Shown in pieces: positions 1 through 7,000 of a stretch of 10,982 bases of DNA (position 1 is the stretch's first letter; each line of letters starts with the position of its first letter). The notes beneath the pieces are model-generated. The model saw only the letters and a list, made by a program, of their open reading frames with translations, had not been told where the DNA came from and made no database searches. This DNA comes from an uncultured Victivallales bacterium (GTDB lineage Bacteria > Verrucomicrobiota > Lentisphaeria > Oligosphaerales > JAFGRS01). The position numbers were made by a program, and so were the translations under genes. Where the stretch lies: NCBI GenBank assembly GCA_903834675.1, contig CAILKC010000021.1, forward strand, positions 1-10,982. The letters are read 5' to 3'.

Positions 1-4
1 AGAC

Positions 5-44
5 GGAGAGGGAGACTGGCGGAGAGGGAGACTGGCGGAGAGGA
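5..44. repeat. 16-bp tandem repeat, about 2.5 copies
   Basis: Two exact adjacent copies of the purine-rich unit GGAGAGGGAGACTGGC lie at 5-20 and 21-36, followed by the partial copy GGAGAGG from 37 that breaks down into AAAACAG. The four bases before the first unit (AGAC) match part of the unit, so the array may extend past the left edge. It is not in a convincing reading frame. Its function is unknown; slippage-type repeats of this size are common between genes. Confidence 0.75.
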
Positions 45-81
45 AAACAGGGTTCAGGGCCGCGGCCGGACATACCGGAAT

Positions 82-263
82 GAGACTTGCGGACGCGGTT
101 CCCATTCCGATCCGGCCGGGACGCGCCGGATCGCCTGGAGGGCGCCCCTGCGTGGCCGCCGCGGCGCCGACGCAGCGGCGCCCTCCAACGCCCTTCGTCC
201 GCAGCGGCGGACGAGGGGCGGAATGGGAAGCGCTTGGGGTCATACGAGGTTACTGCAAGTCTC
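82..263. repeat. Multi-stem inverted-repeat element (cloverleaf-like), unassigned
   Basis: Five sets of complementary arms are nested or side by side. The outermost pair is 82-90 with 255-263 (9 of 9). Next is 95-109 with 219-233 (14 of 15). Inside lie three hairpins: 109-116 with 125-132 (8 of 8, 8-base loop), 137-153 with 170-186 (16 of 17, 16-base loop), and 196-202 with 207-213 (7 of 7, 4-base loop). The result is a closed stem carrying three arms. No tRNA features are present: there is no CCA end or T-loop sequence. The element occupies the gap upstream of the M42 peptidase gene. It could be a dispersed palindromic repeat or MITE-like insertion, a structured leader or small RNA, or a single-stranded-DNA recombination substrate. 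The pairings are read directly from the sequence; any function is unknown. Confidence 0.65.
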
Positions 264-392
264 CTACAAGCAAACCCCTACGGAGCTGACTTGCGCCCGG
301 GCACGCTGGGGGTCAGTTGCAGACCGAGAGGGGGGACGTACAGTGTTCATCGCGCTGTTAGCAATGCCTGCCTGCCGTGGAGATGGTACCTC
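264..392 (+). other. Gene-free leader before the M42 peptidase gene
   Basis: This is the rest of the left gene-free stretch. An open frame runs through it from position 87 into the M42 gene, but the translated part before 393 is Arg/Pro-rich, resembles no known domain and overlaps the inverted-repeat element, so it is not treated as coding. No convincing sigma-70 promoter is seen; a weak TTGCAG/TACAGT pair at 317-344 is too poor to call. The last bases contain the probable ribosome binding site described separately. Confidence 0.5.
379..382 (+). promoter_or_regulatory. Probable Shine-Dalgarno (GGAG) for the M42 peptidase
   Basis: GGAG lies 10 bases before the ATG at 393. It is the only purine-rich site near an in-frame start that places the protein N-terminus where M42 homology begins. 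It therefore favours the start at 393 over the much earlier ATG at 87. Confidence 0.5.
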
Positions 393-1397
393 ATGAGCCC
401 TGCATGCTGGCCCCGCTGGTGTGACGATCTTAAGGCCTTGGTCGGCTGTCACAGCACGCCAGGAGATGAAGATGAGGTGGCTCGCTGCTTGCGGACTGCC
501 TGGGAGGAGGCTGGCTGGACCGTTAGCCTTCACGGCCGCTCCGCCATTTCGGCACGGCGGCCACGGGGCCGTAATCGTCAACCGACGTTGCTGGTCTGCG
601 CCCACATGGACTCGCCCGGGTTCAGCATTGAGCGTATGGGTGGGGACGTCACCTCGGTGATCACGCTGGGCAAGCCGGTTTTCGCGGGGCCGGTGGCTGA
701 GGCGGTACTGAAGACACGGGACGACCGGGTCTGGTTGGTGTTGCAGCGCGAGGAGCTTGAGCTGGGGCGGGAGAAGTACTGGATGCCGACGCTGCCCGGG
801 ACGCGTCCCGGTGACCGGCTGTGCTTCCACGGCGGCCTGGAACTGGCTGCCGACGGTGGTTTGAGCGGGCCGTTCCTCGACAACCGGCTGGGCTGTGCGG
901 TGCTCTGTGAGATAGCCCGGCGCCTGGCGACGGCGCCGACCGGCGTCAACCTGGTGCTGGGCGCCACCGCCAGCGAAGAGATGGGGGGGTTCGGCGCGCC
1001 GGTTCTGGCGCAGGCGATTCAGCCGGACCTGGTGCTCTGCCTGGACGCCACCTACGCCAGCGCCGAGCACGGCGTTCGTCTGGGCGCCGGGCCGGTGCTA
1101 ACGCTCAGCGACGCCTCGGTCCTGCTCGGCTGCCGGGAGCGCGATCGGGCCCTGGAGTTTGCGGAGTCCGCCGGCATCCCGCTGCAAACGGAGGTCTACA
1201 ACCACAGCGGCACGGATGCCCGCGCCTTCCCGCGCCTTGGCTTGCCGGGGCGGGTCTGCCCGTTACTCCTGCCGACGACGGGCAATCACTCGCCCTTGGA
1301 GGGGGCGGCGCGGGCTGACCTCGAGGCTCTGGTAGAGCTGTTGTGCGCCATCAGTGCCCCCAAGGCCTGGCGCTCTTTCTTCATGCCAACCTTCTGA
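393..1397 (+). CDS. M42 family metallo-aminopeptidase (glutamyl aminopeptidase/cellulase M family)
   Basis: The 334-residue product is close to the usual M42 length (about 340-360). M42 enzymes are cytoplasmic, two-metal aminopeptidases, often large oligomeric shells, that trim N-terminal residues from peptides. The expected ligands appear in order: H71 and the catalytic-support D73 (CAHMDSPG), the bridging D163 (FLDNRLG), the general-base/metal pair E195-E196 (SEEMGG), D218 (LCLDAT) and H299 (TGNHSP). An SGTDA segment near 272 matches the conserved [SG]GTDA stretch of the family. All active-site residues are present, so the enzyme should be active; substrate preference cannot be read. The frame is open back to an ATG at 87, but that extension is Arg/Pro-rich, lies over the inverted-repeat element and lacks homology. 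The ATG at 393 with GGAG upstream is preferred. The stop is 13 bases before recO, suggesting co-transcription. Confidence 0.88.
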   Translation: MSPACWPRWCDDLKALVGCHSTPGDEDEVARCLRTAWEEAGWTVSLHGRSAISARRPRGRNRQPTLLVCAHMDSPGFSIERMGGDVTSVITLGKPVFAGPVAEAVLKTRDDRVWLVLQREELELGREKYWMPTLPGTRPGDRLCFHGGLELAADGGLSGPFLDNRLGCAVLCEIARRLATAPTGVNLVLGATASEEMGGFGAPVLAQAIQPDLVLCLDATYASAEHGVRLGAGPVLTLSDASVLLGCRERDRALEFAESAGIPLQTEVYNHSGTDARAFPRLGLPGRVCPLLLPTTGNHSPLEGAARADLEALVELLCAISAPKAWRSFFMPTF

Positions 1398-1410
1398 ACG
1401 CGAGGCGGTG

Positions 1411-2055
1411 ATGGACGCGCGCTGTCAGATCGAGACGCGGTTTCTGGTGCTGCGTCTGACGTCCTACTCCGACACGAGCCTGATCGTGGCCGGCCTGACC
1501 CCCGGGCTGGGGCAAGTCCACTTCCTGGCGCGCGGCGCCAAACGCCTGGGGCCGAAGCGCTTTCCATTGCTTGATCTATTTCGGGTATTGCAGGTGAGTT
1601 ATCGGGATACGGGGGCGGAGCTGCACCGTCTGGGGGGCGCGGACCTGGTGGCAGACCACGCCGGGGTAGCGCGTCACCTGACGGCCTTTCAGACTGCCGG
1701 CTGGCTGGCGCAGTTTGCGCTGGCCAATGCACCGGCGGGCCTGGGTCAGGAGGCTCTGTTCGAGGCCTTGTGTGTCGGCCTTGGCAGGTTGGCCGGACTG
1801 CGGCCCGAGGACGATGCGGTGGCGCTGGCGGACTCGGTGGTGGTCGGGGTCCTGCTTGCCTATCTGCGGGAGGGTGGCTGGCTGGCGGAGCAGGATGGCG
1901 ACATCCGGGCCGCCGAGCAGTGCGAGCGACTCCTCGCCATGGCTGCAGGTCAGGCAGCGCCGCCTCGGTTGACCGCCGCTAACTGGCACGCACTGCGCGC
2001 TTGGGCCGTCGACCTGGCAGAGGCTGCCGAGTGCCAGATGCCGGCGCGCGCCTGA
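1411..2055 (+). CDS. recO: DNA repair protein RecO
   Basis: The 214-residue product fits RecO, the recombination mediator that with RecR loads RecA onto SSB-coated single-stranded DNA in the RecFOR pathway and anneals complementary strands. The N-terminal 80 residues match the RecO OB-fold pattern: a FLVLRL strand, SYSDTSLIVAGLTPGLG, then VHFLARGAKR and a basic stretch (KRLGPKR) before LLDLFRVLQV. The rest is helical and alanine/leucine-rich, as in the RecO C-terminal domain. The four-cysteine zinc motif found in many RecO proteins is missing (only isolated Cys at 5, 121, 161 and 198); E. coli RecO also lacks it. The protein is somewhat shorter than the usual ~240 residues. The ATG at 1411 is chosen over an in-frame ATG at 1354 because it is preceded by GAGG at 1402-1405 and lies just beyond the upstream stop. 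Confidence 0.85.
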   Translation: MDARCQIETRFLVLRLTSYSDTSLIVAGLTPGLGQVHFLARGAKRLGPKRFPLLDLFRVLQVSYRDTGAELHRLGGADLVADHAGVARHLTAFQTAGWLAQFALANAPAGLGQEALFEALCVGLGRLAGLRPEDDAVALADSVVVGVLLAYLREGGWLAEQDGDIRAAEQCERLLAMAAGQAAPPRLTAANWHALRAWAVDLAEAAECQMPARA

Positions 2056-2078
2056 AGCCGGGCCCGGGCTGCGTCAGG
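2051..2078. terminator. Possible bidirectional terminator between convergent genes
   Basis: CCTGA at 2051-2055 pairs with TCAGG at 2074-2078, and AGCC at 2056-2059 pairs with GGCT at 2067-2070, with a three-base bulge (GCG) on one side. The outer arms contain the stop codons of recO (plus) and the PEP-CTERM gene (minus). Its position between two convergent genes with only 18 bases between them suits a shared terminator. There is no T-run on either strand, so classical Rho-independent activity is uncertain. Confidence 0.35.
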
Positions 2079-2835
2079 TCCGGCGCGGATCGCGTCGGCA
2101 GAACCCCACGGCAAGGCCAAGGCAGAGCAGCGCTAACGCGCCGGGCTCGGGGGTGTGGTAGTAGACCCAGAGCGTACCGGTGATGGTCGCGTCGCTGAAG
2201 TCACCTTCGGGGGGCAGTTTCCCCCAGCCGCCACCCGGCTGGGGGAAGGTCAGCCAGTTCACCTGGTCCGTGGTCGGCGCGATGGTCGCCGTGATGGTGC
2301 CGGAACCGGTGAAGAACGCCAAGTCGGTCGAGTTCGTGGAGCTGTAGGTGGAGGAGTCCGACCCGCTTGGGGAGGGGTTGTAGAGGTAGACGCTGGAGTA
2401 GGCCGGGAGCGCGACCGTACTGTGGTAGGACGGATCCGCATCAACGACCTGGCCGGTGAGCAACGTCTCGCTGACCGCCACGTTCGTCCCGAAAACTACG
2501 TCTACGGTCTGGGACACCGCGTTTGCATTTGTCACCACCAAGTCGGCGGTCAGGGTTGCCTGAAACACCAGACCGACCCGCAGCAGACTGTTGTTCGGAT
2601 CGAGGTGCGAGGGGTCCGTCAGGGTCTCGTTGAACTTGGCGATGTAGAGGGTATCCTGCCAGTCAGAAACCGGCATGGAAAACGAATATGAGTAGGCGTA
2701 GATGTTGGCCGCGGCGCGCGGCGACAGCAGCAACCCCAGAGTCAGGCCCACAAGCGCCAGGACTCGGGCGGAAAAAACAGACGCCCCCGCCAGAGCCCCA
2801 TCCGCCACGGCCGTATTGGTTCGCTTCTTTGACAT
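2074..2835 (-). CDS. Choice-of-anchor E-like PEP-CTERM secreted protein
   Basis: This 253-residue exported protein begins with a basic N-region (MSKKR), a hydrophobic core at about 24-38 and a likely signal peptidase site after the Ala run near 43. The mature part is Ser/Thr/Tyr-rich and beta-predicted. It contains SDWQDTLYIAKFN followed by a strand-rich stretch, resembling choice-of-anchor E domains. The C-terminus is a textbook PEP-CTERM signal: PEP at 229-231, a hydrophobic helix at about 232-246 and an Arg-rich tail (RRDPRR). In known systems exosortase (EpsH/XrtA type) cleaves this tail, and the proteins are linked with exopolysaccharide or biofilm. No exosortase gene is in the window. 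The ATG at 2835 is preferred to an in-frame TTG at 2880, since it places the signal peptide normally, although only a weak AGAAG precedes it. A good promoter lies ~70 bases upstream. Its own function is unknown. Confidence 0.82.
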   Translation of the reverse strand: MSKKRTNTAVADGALAGASVFSARVLALVGLTLGLLLSPRAAANIYAYSYSFSMPVSDWQDTLYIAKFNETLTDPSHLDPNNSLLRVGLVFQATLTADLVVTNANAVSQTVDVVFGTNVAVSETLLTGQVVDADPSYHSTVALPAYSSVYLYNPSPSGSDSSTYSSTNSTDLAFFTGSGTITATIAPTTDQVNWLTFPQPGGGWGKLPPEGDFSDATITGTLWVYYHTPEPGALALLCLGLAVGFCRRDPRRT

Positions 2836-2906
2836 GGACTTCTGCACTGTCGTAACCGAGTGATTGCGGGTCGTAGTCAAAAGGACCCAGCATCGGTGTC
2901 TGTATT

Positions 2907-2935
2907 AATATAGGTTACGCTAGACCAAGGCGCAA
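2907..2935 (-). promoter_or_regulatory. Sigma-70-like promoter for the PEP-CTERM gene
   Basis: On the minus strand, TTGCGC (2930-2935) and TATATT (2907-2912) are separated by exactly 17 bases. They match the -35 consensus at 4 of 6 positions and the -10 consensus at 5 of 6. The sequence is AT-rich (TATATTAATA) in otherwise GC-rich DNA. Transcription would begin near 2900, giving a leader of roughly 65 bases before the ATG at 2835. It lies just after the hairpin that follows the giant gene, so the two genes appear to be separate units. Confidence 0.6.
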
Positions 2936-2939
2936 GCCC

Positions 2940-2962
2940 GCCTGCGGCTCCGTCCCGCAGGC
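2940..2962 (-). terminator. Hairpin at the end of the giant protease gene
   Basis: GCCTGCGG at 2940-2947 and CCGCAGGC at 2955-2962 form a perfect 8-base stem with a 7-base loop, starting at the base next to the stop codon (2963-2965). On the minus strand it is followed by GGGCTTGCGCC with no proper T-run, so it is either a weak intrinsic terminator or a transcript 3'-end stabiliser. Confidence 0.5.
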
Positions 2963-4030
2963 TCATGGACGCTTCTTTTGCAGCTTCAATCCAGGGTCTC
3001 CCAAGAGGGTGTAGATGCGGCGGGCATCCACCTCATTTTCGGGGGCTGTGGTTGGGGGTACGAGACCACGGAGGGCGAGGATCACGGCATCTCCGAGGCG
3101 CGGGGAGGTGGTGCTGCACAGGGCCGTGAAGACTTTTTGATCGATGGACCTGGACGCGGTGTTGTAGGCCAGTGCCGAGGGGGCCAAGACCGCGATGGCG
3201 CCGCCATTGGGTTTCAGCACCAGGACCTCGCCCAAGCTATCGTATCCCGGGATTTCGAAGCGGTTGATGACACAGGAGGCGGCCACCAGCAGAGCGAGGT
3301 GGTCGTTGGAGATGGTCAGGCTCGGCACGTCGGCGGAGGTGAGCAGGCCAGCGCGGCTGAGGCGGTCCGTCCCGCCATGGCCGAGCCAGTTGACAAAGCG
3401 CGTGCCGCCGGTCATCGACTGGAGGAAGCGGCTGCGGGCGTCGGCCAGGGCCAGTTCGGACAGGTAGACCCGTTCCAGGGACGAACCGGCGAAGGTTGCC
3501 GCGGCGAGAGCCTCGGCATCAAGCGGGAAGTCACCGCCGTTGTCCGGGGTATCGGCGCTGAGGATCAGGTCCAAGGGGCTCGAACCGGCCGCGGCCGTCT
3601 CGTAGCCGATGATTTTGGCGATGACGGCGCTGAGTTCGCTGGCGTTCATCACCGGCAGACGTCCCACCGCGATTTCGGGGAGGCCGTCATCATTGCGGAC
3701 GTCACCGAGGCTAATGTCCGAGGCAAAGAGGCCGTAGGGATTGTGGGTCAGTAGGGGCGGGAGCAGGTTGTCATTGAGGCCCTTGATGTTGCAGTAGTCG
3801 TAGGTGCCATCGCCGATCAGGACCACGTAACGAGGCTTGGTCTTCCACTGGTTGTAGGCGGTAGTCAGGAAGCTGCGCAGGGCCGTCGGCTCCGCCAGCC
3901 CGAAGTTGAATTCATCGTAGACCTCGGTGAGGTTAACGACCATGGAGGTGAGGCCATTTTGCCGACGATGCTGGGCCAGCACCTCAGCGGCGGCCAGCAT
4001 GTCCGTCGGCGCGATGATGACGTGCTCGAT
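2963..4030 (-). other. Peptidase C25 domain of the giant protein
   Basis: Residues 2300-2654 (GTG at 10927 as 1) begin with HVIIAP and then a segment like the start of gingipain-family domains, including PRYVVLIGDGTYDY. The putative catalytic histidine lies in NWLGHGG (H2517, codon 3377-3379) and the nucleophile in AASC (C2552, codon 3272-3274), 35 residues apart. The Arg-gingipain pair is spaced very similarly. The domain closes with YTLLGDPGLKL. Gingipains are secreted cysteine endopeptidases, and PorU of the type IX system is a sortase of the same family, so either a degradative or a transpeptidase role is possible. Confidence 0.85.
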
Positions 4031-7000
4031 CTTGGTGGTAAGCGCCCGCAGGGCGGAGGGATACACGGGCGTTCCGGTCGGGGTGGCAAGAGCGGCGGGG
4101 ACGAAGGCGACGTAGCGGTTGTTGGGGTTGGCCGGCATCAAGCTTACCGAGTACGTCCCCGCCACGGCGGCAGGGCCGATGGTCAGATTGGTGAGGGTCA
4201 ACGTGCGGGTCGGGTCGGTGATATCGAACACCTGAATGGCGGGATCGGTAAAGCCGATCACCGTGACGACGGGGTTGCCATCGGCGCGGAAGCTCAACTG
4301 GTTGCTGACGGCCTTGCAGGCACGTGGATAGGTCAGGTCGATCCAGTCCAGGTAGCAGGTGCTGCTGCTGACCCCCCCGGCCAGCAGGGCTCCCACCTTG
4401 ATGGTGTTGTTGCCTGGGACCAGCAGGGTGGCGGGGAAGAGCAGATCGACGGTGTGCGGGGTGAAGCCGTCCCACTGCGAACGGCCCAGCACGGTGCCGT
4501 TGAGGCTGATTTCAACCAGATGGTCGGCGGGTGCCGCGGAGTCACTGCCGCCATGCAAGCGCACCGTGACCCCCGCGTTGCCGGTGCGGGTGCCGAGCTG
4601 GGTGAGGTTCGTGGTGACCGTCCGGCTTCTGAAGGATGGTACAGGGGCCGCAGGAAGCAGCGAGCCCCAGGCCCACAGGCCATCCTCGGGAGACGCCACC
4701 ACGCTCACAAGGCTCACCAGATCCTGCTCAAGATGCAGCACATCCAGGAAGCTGGTGGCACTGACGGGGGCCGGCATTCGGCCATCCACGGCACGCAGGG
4801 ACGGGACAAGGCCCTGCTCCAGCCAGTAGATGTTGGTCTTGGTATAGGGCGAGACCGGCGGCCGGGCGTAGAAGTAGAGCCCCTCGCCGCCGACGGCACC
4901 GACACTGCCGACCGTCCTGGCCTCGCAGGTCACCTGCAACTGTCGGTACTGGATGCCGTAGCGCACCACCTCGGGGGCGACGCCCAGGCCGGTCGCGATG
5001 GCCGCCACGGAGAGGTACTTCATGCCCTCGGTGGTCACCGGAATCTTCATGTGGGTCGTCAGACTGCGCAGCACCAGAGCCGGGGACGGGCTGGCTTTGG
5101 CGGAGACTGAGGTCTTGCTGAGGGCGAGGCCGTTGGTCAGGGCCGGCTCCGTACGCTCGGCGGCGCGCGCCGCCTTGTCGGGGTCGGCGGGGTGGGCGCT
5201 GCCACCCAGCACCAGACTTGCGCTAGAGAACGTCTGGCCTTTGCGGGTGGGCGCCGGGGTCCGGAGCGGACTGACGCCATCCCCGGCGACCTCGGTGCTG
5301 GCTCCAGCCGCCAGGGGAAGGGTCAGGAAGAACGGCCCATGGAACAAGGCAGCGCCGAAGGTCGGTAACTCCTCGACCCAGTAGCGGCAGGTCGTGCCAG
5401 GGATCGCCGCGTCGTCCAGGACCGCGTAGACCCCGCCCTGGGGCTCGCCCACCGCCGGGATCGGCTCGGCGGTGACCCGGATGCGGCCGCTGTCGCCTGC
5501 CGTCTCGCGGTACAGGTTGAAGGCCACGGAGCCGACCTCGGAGGCGGTCTCCCAGCGCACCACCGTGCCGAACTCGGCGAGGGTCACGCCGAGGCGAGAG
5601 ACGACGGCCACCGTGGCCATACTGGGTAGCCGGTCCAGGAAGTCCCGGCCGGGGTAGGCGGTGGCGGCCACGACATTAACCGCGATCTGGCTGAAGCCGT
5701 TGCTATTGGCGTTGCCGTCGAGGTCATTGGTGCTGCTGTAGTCGGTCGGGTCGGTTTCGACCACCACGTACTTGCCGAAGGCGAACCCGGAGAAGGCGTA
5801 GCGTCCGTCGCTAGCGGTATTGGCCGTGGCCACCAAGGGCTCGCCGGTGTCGTACCTGCCGTTGGCATTGGTGTCGAAGCGCAGTTCCACCAGCACGTTG
5901 ACGATGGGGTACTCGGTATCGGCGAGATTCCCATCGTTATCGGTATCCTTGCGGACCTGGCCAGCGATCGAGGCGTTGCTGCGATAGCCGAAGTCCTGAT
6001 CCAGGCGGGTTGGGGCGGCATTGGTCAGCGCCACGGTGGCGGTGCTGTTGCCGCCGCCGTCGGGGTCGACGCTGTTGACGGTCAGCCCGCTGGGCAGGTT
6101 GCCGGGGTTGACCGTGACGCTGTAGCTCACCCCGCCGACTGTGGCGCGCAGGCCACTGAGTGTGTACAACCCTTCCGCGCCGGTGGTCACCACGACGGTA
6201 TCGGTGTCACCGTCACCATCCATATCACCGCTGAGGGTGACCTGGACGCCGCTGATGCCCTCGCCTGCGTCCCAGACCCCGTTGTTGTTGACATCGGCGA
6301 AGATGCGGTCGCCGATCGACCCCGCACCGCGGTAGCCGAAATCGACATCGGTGCGGGTCTGCCCGACGGCGAGAACGACGCTGGCACTATGGTCGAGGCC
6401 GCCGTTGAGGTCGTAGGTCTGCGTCAGCCCGCTGGGGAGGGTGGAGGTATCGACGCGCACCGTGTAGCTCCCGGCGGCGCGGTTGCCAATGCTGTAGCTG
6501 CCATCGGCGGCGGTGGTGGCATTCGGCTCACCTGCGGTGTAGCTGCCGTTGTTGTTGCTGTCGATGTAGACGCGCACGCCGCCGATGCCGGGCTCGCCTG
6601 CATCCTGTACCCCGTCGCCGTCGAGGTCGTCCCAGACGCGGTCGCCAAAGGCCGAGGCGTAGAGATGGTCCGTGATCGTCGCCGTGGCGTTGATCCCTTC
6701 CGTGCCCTCGTTAGCCGTGGCGGTAAGGGTGTAGTCGCCGGCCAGGTCGATGGTATGCCAGACATATTCGTAGGTCTTGGACCAACTGTCGCTGGCGACG
6801 ACCTCGGACGCGCCCAGCGTCGGGCTCACGTCGCCGCTGGTGCCGGGACCGTCGATGACCAGGCCAACGCTCGTGATATCGCTGGCGCCAAACGGGTCGG
6901 TAACCCTGACGCGCACGTAGCGCAGCACGGTGATCGAGGCATCGGTCAGTGGGCTGCCGTTCGGGTAGGCCGCGTCGTAGACATCGAAGGCGGGAACGGC

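Noticed and set aside
95..233. tRNA or integron attC site as explanation for the cloverleaf-like element
   Set aside because: Stem lengths and loops do not fit a tRNA, and no attC core sites or integron cassettes are visible nearby.
317..344. Promoter for the M42-recO unit (TTGCAG, 16 bases, TACAGT)
   Set aside because: Only 3 of 6 and 4 of 6 matches to consensus; not better than chance in this region.
264..1070. 268-codon minus-strand frame opposite the M42 gene
   Set aside because: It lies over the conserved metal-ligand motifs of the plus-strand M42 enzyme and has no recognisable domain.
2978..3754. Long open frame on the plus strand opposite the C25 protease
   Set aside because: GC-rich shadow of the minus-strand gene: Gly/Gln/Arg/Asp-rich, no domain recognised, while the minus strand carries the clear catalytic motifs.
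3959..5110. 383-codon plus-strand frame inside the giant gene
   Set aside because: Composition (Gly, Arg, Gln, His-rich) is typical of the antisense of a GC-rich gene; no homology, start context or gap from the real gene.
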